NCBI GenBank assembly: GCA_016212245.1
Contig: JACRGU010000039.1
Location: forward strand, 1-11,962
Source: Nitrospirota bacterium
Lineage (GTDB): Bacteria; Nitrospirota; Thermodesulfovibrionia; Thermodesulfovibrionales; SM23-35
Length of the DNA stretch: 11,962 nucleotides
Direction: 5' to 3'
The translations under genes were made by a program, and so were the position numbers. Below are positions 1 to 6,312 of this stretch, in pieces (within the stretch, counting starts at the first letter, position 1; each line of letters opens with the position of its first letter). The notes under the pieces are model-generated. The model did no database searches, was not told the DNA's origin, and saw only the letters and a program-made list of their open reading frames with translations.

Positions 1-311
1 CTCAGCCCCCTTGGAAGCTGTTTGACGAAACAGAATATACAGTTGTTTTTACATATCATGGCCTTAAAGGGCTTAAACTCCATCCCAAACTCTTCACCAT
101 CTTTCCGCGCTATATGGAAATTAATCTTTTCCCCTTCCCTTTCTACTTCTATCTCGAGGTCATCATTATTACTGTAAAACATGAAGTCAATAGGGTCGCA
201 CAGTTTATGTGAGTTTATAGAGAGGAGTATATCGCCAGGAAGGAACCCTGATTTTTCGGCCAGACTGCCCCGACTGATACTATCTATCTCGATACCTTTT
301 TTAGCCTGCAT
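1..311 (-). CDS. DUF512 family protein (PDZ plus radical-SAM-like), N-terminal part
   Basis: The reading frame begins at ATG 309-311 and runs off the left edge, leaving 103 codons. Residues 6-80 look like a PDZ-type domain (SLAEKSGFLPGDILLSIN, with GFLPGD as the peptide-binding turn). At residues 87-94 there is CKNNCIFC, a CX3CX2C arrangement of the kind that holds a radical-SAM 4Fe-4S cluster, followed by FVKQLPRG. This PDZ then Cys-motif order is typical of the DUF512 (TIGR03279-type) family, whose biochemical role I do not know. The start lies inside the 3' end of pgsA (11-nt overlap); the codon two before the ATG is TGA, so no longer N-terminus is possible. No good Shine-Dalgarno is visible, which fits translational coupling to pgsA. 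The remainder, including the rest of the putative cluster domain, is outside the window. Confidence 0.85.
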   Translation of the reverse strand, partial: MQAKKGIEIDSISRGSLAEKSGFLPGDILLSINSHKLCDPIDFMFYSNNDDLEIEVEREGEKINFHIARKDGEEFGMEFKPFKAMICKNNCIFCFVKQLPRGL

Positions 312-840
312 GTGTCAGTTTTAATCCTCTGTAAATATAGTGAAGCCCTGAGAGTATTGTAATCCCTGCAGTTATCCATAGTAGCAGACGAGGCATATCC
401 GGCAGGGAAAGCAGATTGATATCTATAAGCACATAAGCGATAAGTATGCTCTGTATCCATATTGTAGCCTTACCAAGTACTGTTGGTTCAACCCTCGATG
501 TATCAGTAATAAAATAAAGCAGAAACCAGCCGGTAATAACAATGATGTCCCTGCTTATGACTGTGACTGTAAGCCACTTAGGTATCCAGCCGTAAGTAGA
601 TAGGACGATAAATGCTGTAACGAGTAAAAATTTATCGGCGAGAGGGTCGAGAAATGTGCCTAGCGCAGTCTTCTGGTTTTTAAGACGTGCAAAGAGCCCA
701 TCGAATATATCTGTAAGTGCAGCGACCATGAAGAGATAGAGGGCGTAGTCGTAACGCTTATATATTATTGCTGTTATAAACATCGGTATAATAACTATTC
801 TTGCTATTGTGAGAGTATTGGGGATATTAAAGACCCCCAT
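301..840 (-). CDS. pgsA: CDP-diacylglycerol--glycerol-3-phosphate 3-phosphatidyltransferase
   Basis: This integral inner-membrane enzyme makes phosphatidylglycerophosphate from CDP-diacylglycerol and glycerol-3-phosphate, the committed step to phosphatidylglycerol. The protein (179 residues from ATG 838-840) begins MGVFNIPNTLTIARI, the usual PgsA opening. It carries the complete CDP-alcohol phosphatidyltransferase signature DX2DGX2ARX8GX3DX3D, with D44, D47, G48, A51, R52, G61, D65 and D69. Several hydrophobic stretches follow (about 70-82, 97-111, 126-142, 152-170), and the length fits the family. A longer frame opens at a TTG at 867, but that lies in an AT-rich palindrome; the ATG at 840 has a GGGGG tract 7 nt upstream and matches the conserved N-terminus. 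The 3' end overlaps the DUF512 start by 11 nt. Phosphatidylserine synthase is a related alternative, but PgsA fits the N-terminus and length better. Confidence 0.93.
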   Translation of the reverse strand: MGVFNIPNTLTIARIVIIPMFITAIIYKRYDYALYLFMVAALTDIFDGLFARLKNQKTALGTFLDPLADKFLLVTAFIVLSTYGWIPKWLTVTVISRDIIVITGWFLLYFITDTSRVEPTVLGKATIWIQSILIAYVLIDINLLSLPDMPRLLLWITAGITILSGLHYIYRGLKLTHAG

Positions 841-931
841 GTTTAAGCCCCCGCTCAGGAAAATCAAAAATCAAAATTTTTGAACTTTAAATTGTAATTT
901 TGCGTTTTTAATTTTAAATCTTTAATTTCTC
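841..931. repeat. AT-rich spacer with a small palindrome
   Basis: The 91 bp between the TPR gene stop and the pgsA start are almost pure A/T, made of repeated words such as AAATC, TTTAA and AATTTT. TCAAAAAT (864-871) and ATTTTTGA (876-883) form an exact 8-bp inverted repeat with a 4-nt loop. There is no GC-rich stem, so I do not call a terminator. The purine-rich GGGGG just before pgsA is its likely ribosome binding site. The rest looks like degenerate low-complexity sequence. Confidence 0.5.
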
Positions 932-1909
932 TTATGGTATATTAAAAGGTAATCCTTGAAACCTGAGTTTCAATCCAAGCCTATTATAACATTCATTATC
1001 TATCTTTCCATCCATACAGGATAAGATTGTTTTTGCATGGCACTTCTCGACAGCAAAACTATTTTTGGTCGAGTCGTACAGGGCTGCTTTTAACTGTCTC
1101 TTTGCGTTGGCCTTCCTGCCTTCGAGGAAATTAAGCTCTCCGAGACCAAGCTTGCAGTAGATTATGCCCCTCGGGTCTTTTGTCTTCTTAAAGAGCAACA
1201 TAGCCCTGATAAGATAATCACGAGCCCTTTTGTAGTCGCCAATCATTTTGTGGGTTATTCCGAGACCCCATATAGTATATGAATAACTTACCTTATCCCT
1301 TATCTTTTTATATAGCCTGATTGCCTTTGCGAAATTAGTAAGGGCACTTTTATAATCCTTTAGCATCCTGTATGCATTTGCAATACCACAATAGGAGTAG
1401 GCTATGCCGAACGTATCTTTAATAGCAAAGAACAATCTGTTTGCAGTAGTATAGTACTTAAGAGAATCTCTGAATCGCCCAGCAACACGTGATGCACCTC
1501 CAAGGCCGCACAGACAGTAACCGGTCCCCTGGATGTTTTTAATAAATTTGAATATCTTATAGGATTCTTTAAAGACCCTGATTGTACCTGTGATGTCTCC
1601 CTTTATCCTTAAGGTTCCTGCCTCTGCCCAGAGTGTAAAGGCAAGGCCCTGGCTGTCGCCTTTTTTCTGGTATGTCCTTCTTGATTCATGGATGAATTTT
1701 ATGGCTTCCTTCCACTTACCCTCTGCCCTTAATGAGAGGCCAAGCCCGACCTTTGCATCAGCAACTCTGACTGTATCCTTGAGTTTTTCAGCAAGTTTAA
1801 TCGCAGCCAAATAGTTTTTTGCAGCGGCATCAAAATTACCTCGCATCCTGCAAATATCACCTTTTTCCTTTAGTTCCTCTGCACGCTCAACAATACTATC
1901 AATTTTCAA
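932..1909 (-). CDS. Tetratricopeptide repeat protein, function unknown
   Basis: The 325-residue protein is an almost pure TPR superhelix. Seven units repeat with a strict 40-residue period: the small-residue turn falls at G24, G64, G104, G144, (K184), G224 and G264, and an acidic or Asn loop residue at D45, D85, N125, D165, D205 and D245. Typical unit starts are KVGLGLSL, WAEAGTL, CGLGGAS, CGIANAY and WGLGITH. No signal peptide or membrane segment is seen, so a cytoplasmic scaffold or regulator is likely; no catalytic domain is present. It is rich in Lys/Arg and probably basic. The start is TTG (1907-1909), because the frame reads TAA-GGG-AAT-GCC-TTG just upstream, leaving no other start; AAGGGA lies about 5 nt before it. 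The first 11 nt overlap the end of rpe, implying coupling to it. The partner or pathway cannot be read from the sequence. Confidence 0.85.
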   Translation of the reverse strand: MKIDSIVERAEELKEKGDICRMRGNFDAAAKNYLAAIKLAEKLKDTVRVADAKVGLGLSLRAEGKWKEAIKFIHESRRTYQKKGDSQGLAFTLWAEAGTLRIKGDITGTIRVFKESYKIFKFIKNIQGTGYCLCGLGGASRVAGRFRDSLKYYTTANRLFFAIKDTFGIAYSYCGIANAYRMLKDYKSALTNFAKAIRLYKKIRDKVSYSYTIWGLGITHKMIGDYKRARDYLIRAMLLFKKTKDPRGIIYCKLGLGELNFLEGRKANAKRQLKAALYDSTKNSFAVEKCHAKTILSCMDGKIDNECYNRLGLKLRFQGLPFNIP

Positions 1910-2555
1910 GGCATTCCCTTAATCTTTTTATGATTGTTCCGTAATCCTCAGAATTAAAGAAGGCAGAACCCATAACGAGGACATCAGCACCAGCAGATGC
2001 AATATCCTTCGCATTATCGAGTTTTACACCACCGTCAACCTCTATAAGGGTTGAAAGCCCCCTCTCTCTAATGAGCTTTTTTAATATCCTTATTTTGTCA
2101 ATAATCTGAGGTATAAACCCCTGTCCACCAAAGCCTGGATTTACAGACATCAAAAGAGCAATGTCCGCATCAGGCAGTATATGCTCAAGGCTCCATACAG
2201 GTGTTGCAGGGTTAAGCGATATACCAGCCTTTACACCGCTTTCCTTTATCCACTGTACTGTCCTATGCAGGTGTACCGAAGCCTCATAATGGACTGTCAG
2301 ATAATCTGCACCTGCTCTTATAAAATCCCTTAGATATTTATCTGGTTCCTCTATCATGAGATGGACATCGAGTGGTATAGAAGTGGTCTTTCGAATCAAT
2401 TCTACTATGAATGGGCCTATAGTTATATTAGGGACAAAATGGCCATCCATAATATCAATGTGGAGCATGTCTGCACCTGCTTCCTCAGCAGCCTTTATCT
2501 CCTCTCCGAGTTTCAGAAAATTAGCAGAAAGTATTGAAGGTGCTATCTTAACCAT
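1899..2555 (-). CDS. rpe: Ribulose-phosphate 3-epimerase
   Basis: This cytosolic TIM-barrel enzyme interconverts ribulose-5-phosphate and xylulose-5-phosphate in the pentose phosphate or Calvin pathways. The 218 residues match the family in length. Visible motifs are APSILSAN (5-12, with S7), HIDIMDGHFVPN (32-43), DVHLMI (63-68), SVNPGFGGQGF (137-147) and EVDGGV (172-177). The four expected metal ligands are present as H32, D34, H65 and D174, and GFGG plus the late VMGSAFF (194-200) form the phosphate site. The ATG at 2553-2555 has AAGGAG 5 nt upstream. It is separated from the PASTA gene by a 141-bp spacer containing a palindromic element, and its last 11 nt overlap the TPR gene. Confidence 0.97.
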   Translation of the reverse strand: MVKIAPSILSANFLKLGEEIKAAEEAGADMLHIDIMDGHFVPNITIGPFIVELIRKTTSIPLDVHLMIEEPDKYLRDFIRAGADYLTVHYEASVHLHRTVQWIKESGVKAGISLNPATPVWSLEHILPDADIALLMSVNPGFGGQGFIPQIIDKIRILKKLIRERGLSTLIEVDGGVKLDNAKDIASAGADVLVMGSAFFNSEDYGTIIKRLRECLEN

Positions 2556-2576
2556 ATTGTCTCCTTACCCTTTTCC

Positions 2577-2666
2577 TGTCATTCCTGCCCCGTATCAAGT
2601 ACGGGGTAAACTCCAGCAGGAATCCAGAGACAGAAGGACTGGATTCCCGTTTACACGGGAATGACA
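2577..2666. repeat. Palindromic dispersed element, copy A (about 90 bp)
   Basis: The element is bounded by the inverted ends TGTCATTCC (2577-2585) and GGAATGACA (2658-2666). Inside, ATTCCTGC (2581-2588) pairs with GCAGGAAT (2616-2623) around an inner hairpin CCCCGTA/TACGGGG (2588-2594 with 2600-2606). AATCCAG (2621-2627) pairs with CTGGATT (2639-2645), and ATTCCCGT/ACGGGAAT (2643-2650 with 2655-2662) forms a terminal hairpin. The same plan recurs at 8067-8155. It has no coding capacity and sits between the PASTA gene and rpe, inside the transcribed region. It resembles the short non-autonomous or REP-like palindromes found in many bacterial genomes; its family name is unknown to me. Confidence 0.8.
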
Positions 2667-2696
2667 TTTTTGGAGCAGATAATCTAATCATTTTAA

Positions 2697-3377
2697 TCAT
2701 TCTGTCTGCAGGTAAATTGTATCGCCTGCCTTTACCTGTGTCCCGGGTTTTGGTTTTTGTATCTTTATCTTTTTTCCAAGACCTTCGGTCTCTATTTTCA
2801 GTTTTAACCTATCTGCAAGTTCTTTTGCTTCTTCGATAGACTTCCCCTCAAAGTCAGGGCAGTAATAGATTACCTCATGAGGGCCGAGACTAACAAGTAC
2901 CGTGATATAGTCACTCACCCTTTCATCAGGTTGGGGTTTTTGAGCTACAATTCTGTCCTTTTCAACTGTATCTGAGTGTACCCTTATTACCTTTGCTATC
3001 TTCAACCCCTTCTGAAGCAGTATTGATTCAGCATTTAAGAGTGTTTCACTGACGAGCATCGGGATTGACTGTACCCTCGGCCCTTTGCTGAGGATGACCT
3101 TTATGCCCCTTCGTTCTTTAACCTTATTCCCTGCCGGAACATCCTGTCTGAGTATGTATCCTGGCAGGACGGTAGAATCATAATCTTCACCTTCAATCTT
3201 GAGATAAAGCCCATTCTTTGTAAGCAGCTCATTTGCTTCCACAAGGCTCTTCCCGTATAAGGCAGGTACATCGACTGTTCGGCTAAAGCTCAGAACCTTA
3301 AAGGTGAGATAACCGAAGATGAGACCAAGCAGTACGAATGTTAGGAGATAAATAGGTATTTTTATTAGATTGCTCAT
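2697..3377 (-). CDS. Membrane-anchored protein with three PASTA domains
   Basis: The 226-residue protein has a single N-terminal membrane segment (about 8-30, IYLLTFVLLGLIFGYLTF) and three consecutive PASTA domains (about 35-99, 101-166 and 169-226). Each follows the pattern of a Val/Ile-Pro or Cys-Pro opening, a helix (SLVEANELLTKNGL, TLLNAESILLQKGL, SIEEAKELADRLKL), then a Q-x-P-x-(P)-G/D-x-x-V strand hairpin (QDVPAGNKV, QKPQPDERV, QKPKPGTQV). PASTA domains bind peptidoglycan fragments or act as spacers in penicillin-binding proteins and Ser/Thr kinases; neither a kinase nor a transpeptidase domain is present here. The predicted topology places the PASTA region outside the membrane. The start overlaps the rsmB stop as ATGA, so the two are translationally coupled. 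The position between rsmB and rpe is where Firmicutes carry the PASTA kinase prkC. Confidence 0.9.
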   Translation of the reverse strand: MSNLIKIPIYLLTFVLLGLIFGYLTFKVLSFSRTVDVPALYGKSLVEANELLTKNGLYLKIEGEDYDSTVLPGYILRQDVPAGNKVKERRGIKVILSKGPRVQSIPMLVSETLLNAESILLQKGLKIAKVIRVHSDTVEKDRIVAQKPQPDERVSDYITVLVSLGPHEVIYYCPDFEGKSIEEAKELADRLKLKIETEGLGKKIKIQKPKPGTQVKAGDTIYLQTE

Positions 3378-4714
3378 CTCTTTCTGCAGATCTTTACTCC
3401 AAAGAAACCATCCATATCATATCTATGTGGATATGTCCTGAAATACCCGTTATGTATAAATTTTTTAAGAAAAAAGACAGTGTCTCCTATGATATAGAAA
3501 TCTTTTTTTATCTTCAAGAACTCTCTTACGACACTTTCACCTTCTTCAGGTTCTGTTGAACATACAGAATATACCAGTAAACCTCCTGGCCGTAATAGCC
3601 CGGAGACCGAGTACAGCAAATAAAGCTGTTTTGATTTAAAGTCAAGCAGGTCGTTTGCCCTGTATCTATATTTTACATCGGGGTTTCTCCTTATAACACC
3701 CAGGGAAGAGCAAGGTGCATCAAGGAGTATTTTATCAAACATCCCAGAATCTTTAATTTTATTTATGTCTGCACATATAACCTTTACCGATGATAGCCCG
3801 AATTCTGAGATATTTTCATCGAGCTGATTGGTTCTTTTTGTATCGCTTTCAACCGCAATAATCTCACCCTGATCTCTCATCATCTGGGCAATGTGTGTAG
3901 TCTTGCCCCCGGGTGCAGCACATGCATCTAATACCCTTTCACCAGGCTCTGGCTCAAGCATATATGTGATTAGCTGTGCAGCTTCATCTTGGACAATGAT
4001 ATAGCCTTTCAGGTCATAAAGTTCCCTGAAAGAATGAAACCCTTTCAGCTTTATCCCATCAGGAGAGAATTCTGTCAACTCTGATTCTATACCTTTTTCT
4101 TTTAGTTTATCTGCTATCTGCTCTCTGCTTGTTTTTACGGTGTTTACCCTTAGGGTCAATGGGGGGATTCTGTTATTGGCTTGTGCAAGTTTCAGTGTCT
4201 CTTTTCCTCCAAACCTTTTTAGCCATCTCCTTATAAGCCATTCCGGATGGGATGTCAGAGTTGCGATATCTGTGATGCGTAAGGCGTCAGGTATAAGTGG
4301 GTCATCAGCTTCTTGTTCCATCGCCTCACGCTTTATACTTAACGCCTCGCGATTCCTCAATAGGTTTCTTAATACTGCATTTACGAGCTCAGGTTGACCA
4401 TGTTTTTTCTCTATCTCAACCGCCTCATTTACTGCTGCCCATTCAGGCACCTGCATAAAGAGTATCTGGTATGCACCAAGACGCAGATTATTTAATGTTT
4501 GAAAGCTAAGTTTAAAGGGTTTCTTGAGAAAATCCTTTAAAGCCCAATCAAGCGTGTCCCTGTATCTTAATACACCATACACAAGCTCCATCAGGAATGC
4601 CCTGTCCCTTTTATCGAGGGGAGTGGAAAGATTTTCTATGGCTTCTTTTGGTTTTTTCCCTTTCCCCCATATTTCATAGAGGGCATTAATGGCAAGTTCT
4701 CTTACACAGGACAT
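3374..4714 (-). CDS. rsmB: 16S rRNA (cytosine-C5)-methyltransferase RsmB
   Basis: This enzyme methylates a 16S rRNA cytosine (C967 in E. coli numbering) with S-adenosylmethionine. The 446 residues contain an N-terminal NusB-like RNA-binding domain (about 1-122, with ALYEIW, FLMELVYGVLRYRDTLDW and AVNEAVEIEKKHG) and a C-terminal Rossmann methyltransferase. Motif I is VLDACAAPGGKT (261-272), motif IV is DAPCSSLGVIRRNPD (332-346, C335 for product release), and motif VI is YSVCSTEPEE (382-391), with C385 the catalytic nucleophile. The linker (122-148) holds a repeat-like heptapeptide duplication, REALSIK then REAMEQE, and is longer than I would expect. The ATG at 4712-4714 lies 13 nt after the DUF116 stop with no clear Shine-Dalgarno. 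The gene ends in a 4-nt overlap with the PASTA gene. Confidence 0.96.
   Translation of the reverse strand: MSCVRELAINALYEIWGKGKKPKEAIENLSTPLDKRDRAFLMELVYGVLRYRDTLDWALKDFLKKPFKLSFQTLNNLRLGAYQILFMQVPEWAAVNEAVEIEKKHGQPELVNAVLRNLLRNREALSIKREAMEQEADDPLIPDALRITDIATLTSHPEWLIRRWLKRFGGKETLKLAQANNRIPPLTLRVNTVKTSREQIADKLKEKGIESELTEFSPDGIKLKGFHSFRELYDLKGYIIVQDEAAQLITYMLEPEPGERVLDACAAPGGKTTHIAQMMRDQGEIIAVESDTKRTNQLDENISEFGLSSVKVICADINKIKDSGMFDKILLDAPCSSLGVIRRNPDVKYRYRANDLLDFKSKQLYLLYSVSGLLRPGGLLVYSVCSTEPEEGESVVREFLKIKKDFYIIGDTVFFLKKFIHNGYFRTYPHRYDMDGFFGVKICRKR
4277..4351. repeat. Imperfect inverted and tandem repeat inside rsmB
   Basis: AGGCGTCAGGTAT (4282-4294) and ATACTTAACGCCT (4335-4347) are inverted copies matching at 11 of 13 positions. 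CGCCTCACG (4322-4330) and CGCCTCGCG (4343-4351) are tandem copies 21 nt apart, giving the heptapeptide repeat REALSIK/REAMEQE. The GCGTAAGGCGTCAGG wording looks like intergenic repeat sequence rather than the surrounding coding sequence. It falls in the linker between the RNA-binding and catalytic domains and keeps the frame open. Confidence 0.5.
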
Positions 4715-4727
4715 AGGTAGTAGATTA

Positions 4728-5252
4728 TTACTCTTTACTGAAAAATTCTATCGCCTCTTTGACCTTCTCAAGATCAACCTGTGTGTTGACGCAGGGGCCA
4801 AAGGGTCTTTCGTTTGGAATGCCCAGTATGGGAAGAGGGTAGGTATCAGCAATCCCGCTACTCAGGTCATTCTCACATGCAACGGCGACTATCGCCTCTG
4901 GTTTCACTTCAGTTACAATCCTCCTTGCAAGCGAGCCACCTGTTGCAACAAAAAGGTTTAGATGATTTTCATCGGCAATCTGAATAAGATCTCTGATCTC
5001 GCATTTACCACATCTCTCACAATTGTATATATTATGTGTAAGCCTGATGTTACATTCGTTTATCTGAAGACAGTGAGGAAGTAGAAGGAGTATACGTTTT
5101 GACTTTGGCCTTTCTGCTCTGACAAGTCTGTTGTTTAGGGCGATAATAAATCGCTGAAGGTCTTCTTTTTTATTTTTCGAAAATGAACCGATGAGCATGA
5201 ATAAAGGATATAAAAGTTTAAGGGTGAGACCTCTAATCCATCTACGGTTCAT
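4728..5252 (-). CDS. DUF116 family cysteine-rich protein
   Basis: The 174-residue protein matches the DUF116 family by its closing motifs ATGGS (103-107), VACENDLSSGI (124-134), LGIPNERPFGPC (143-154) and NT(Q)V. It has a hydrophobic N-terminal segment (about 9-24) that could tether it to the membrane. Seven cysteines are arranged as C61-x5-C67-x10-C78-x2-C81-x2-C84, then C126 and C154; the NCERCGKC cluster suggests a metal or Fe-S site, though no such chemistry is established that I know of. The ATG at 5250-5252 is preferred over an adjacent TTG because AAGGAG lies 9 nt upstream. It overlaps the last 11 nt of fmt and is followed by rsmB after 13 nt. Its place between fmt and rsmB is recurrent in anaerobes, hinting at a translation-linked role, but the function is unknown. 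Confidence 0.88.
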   Translation of the reverse strand: MNRRWIRGLTLKLLYPLFMLIGSFSKNKKEDLQRFIIALNNRLVRAERPKSKRILLLLPHCLQINECNIRLTHNIYNCERCGKCEIRDLIQIADENHLNLFVATGGSLARRIVTEVKPEAIVAVACENDLSSGIADTYPLPILGIPNERPFGPCVNTQVDLEKVKEAIEFFSKE

Positions 5253-6168
5253 CAAAAAAGGCTCCTTCTTTTACGTGCCTCCCTTGAAGGAATGCAGCAG
5301 CAGACATTGATTTTTTGCCCTCTGGCTGTAACTCTATAATTGAAATGAGCCCTTTCACTGTGCCGACAATAAGTTCTCCCTCCCCTGCCTTCTCTATCCT
5401 GTTAGGTATGCCAGAGCCCTCAATCGCCTTTACCTTAATAATTTTAATCCTTTCTCTATTTAAATAACAATAGGCCCCTGGCCATGGGTACATACCCCGG
5501 ACAAAGTTAAATATCTCTGTTGCAGTTTTTAACCAGTTGACCCTTCCGTCCTCTTTTTTGAGGGGAGTGGCATAACTTGGAGTTTCCACCTGAGGAATGG
5601 GTTTAATAGAACCATCTTTTATGCCTTTTATGGTTTTAATCAATAAAGATGCCCCTATTTCTGCAAGCCTTTTACTGAGAGTCTCTGCGTTATCATCAGC
5701 AGCTATTTCTGTCTCTTCCTGTAACAGGATACCCCCTGTGTCGAGTCCTTCATCCATAAGCATTGTGGTTATACCTGTCTTCTTTTCAGCATTAATTATC
5801 GCCCACTGGATTGGAGCAGCTCCCCTGTATTTTGGAAGCAGTGAGGCATGTACATTGATACAGCCGAATGAAGGAAGTTTAAGAATCTGTGCAGACAATA
5901 TCTTTCCATATGCAACAACAACAATGATTTCAGGTTTCATAGTTGAAAGCTCATTGATAAATTCAGGGTCTTTTATGCTTGTGGGCTGTAAAACTCTAAT
6001 TCCTCTGTTGAGAGCAAATTCTTTAACTGGTGGAGGGGAAAGAATACGACCTCTCCCTTTCTTTTTGTCAGGCTGCGTTACCACTGCAATGACTTTTTCA
6101 CCTGACTGAAGAAGTTTATTTAATGATGGAACAGCAAATTGAGGTGTACCGAAGAATACTATACGCAT
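5242..6168 (-). CDS. fmt: Methionyl-tRNA formyltransferase
   Basis: Fmt transfers a formyl group from 10-formyltetrahydrofolate to initiator Met-tRNA. The 308 residues (from ATG 6166-6168) begin MRIVFFGTPQFAVPSL, the conserved opening. They contain TQPDKKKGRGR (31-41), the substrate-binding loop, and the catalytic core INVHASLLPKYRGAAPIQW (104-122). The expected catalytic triad is present as N105, H107 and D143 (the last in MDEGLDTGG). The C-terminal tRNA-binding domain (about 205-308) includes DGRVNWLKTA and VRGMYPWPGAY. A longer GTG start (6217-6219) would add 17 residues but lies inside the palindromic arm at 6195-6215 and its flank, so it is rejected. No strong ribosome binding site precedes the ATG. 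The 3' end overlaps the DUF116 gene; def lies upstream beyond the cruciform. Confidence 0.96.
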   Translation of the reverse strand: MRIVFFGTPQFAVPSLNKLLQSGEKVIAVVTQPDKKKGRGRILSPPPVKEFALNRGIRVLQPTSIKDPEFINELSTMKPEIIVVVAYGKILSAQILKLPSFGCINVHASLLPKYRGAAPIQWAIINAEKKTGITTMLMDEGLDTGGILLQEETEIAADDNAETLSKRLAEIGASLLIKTIKGIKDGSIKPIPQVETPSYATPLKKEDGRVNWLKTATEIFNFVRGMYPWPGAYCYLNRERIKIIKVKAIEGSGIPNRIEKAGEGELIVGTVKGLISIIELQPEGKKSMSAAAFLQGRHVKEGAFFDEP

Positions 6169-6194
6169 ATTAAGTAACAAGAAGATTAAACCAG

Positions 6195-6307
6195 ATGAGA
6201 GATTGGATCGCTCTTTCACTCATTCTCGACCCGATAAATCGGGTCTCCGCGGTTAATTCTGTCTTCGACAGAATTAAAAACCGTTCAAGAGCGGTCCAAT
6301 CTCTCAT
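6195..6307. repeat. 113-bp cruciform palindrome between def and fmt
   Basis: The outer arms 6195-6215 and 6287-6307 are 21-nt inverted repeats with one mismatch (T6208 against the position expected to be C). Between them are two further hairpins: GACCCGAT/ATCGGGTC (6228-6235 with 6238-6245) and AATTCTGTC/GACAGAATT (6255-6263 with 6267-6275), the latter extended by GGTT/AACC (6251-6254 with 6279-6282). The whole folds as a multi-branch junction in RNA or DNA. It starts just after the def stop and reaches into the 5' flank of fmt. It carries no coding sequence. A dispersed palindromic element is the likely nature; an effect on mRNA processing between def and fmt is possible but unproven. Confidence 0.85.
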
Positions 6308-6312
6308 GCTTG

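Noticed and set aside
841..867. Longer pgsA start (TTG at 867)
   Set aside because: It falls in the AT-rich palindrome; the conserved PgsA N-terminus and a G-rich ribosome binding site support ATG 840.
2577..2666. CRISPR array or tRNA-like structure in the hairpin spacers
   Set aside because: There are no regularly spaced direct repeats and no cloverleaf; the words form nested inverted repeats only.
6169..6219. Longer fmt start (GTG at 6219)
   Set aside because: The extra 17 residues derive from the arm and flank of the cruciform repeat, and Fmt proteins begin at MRIVFFGTP.
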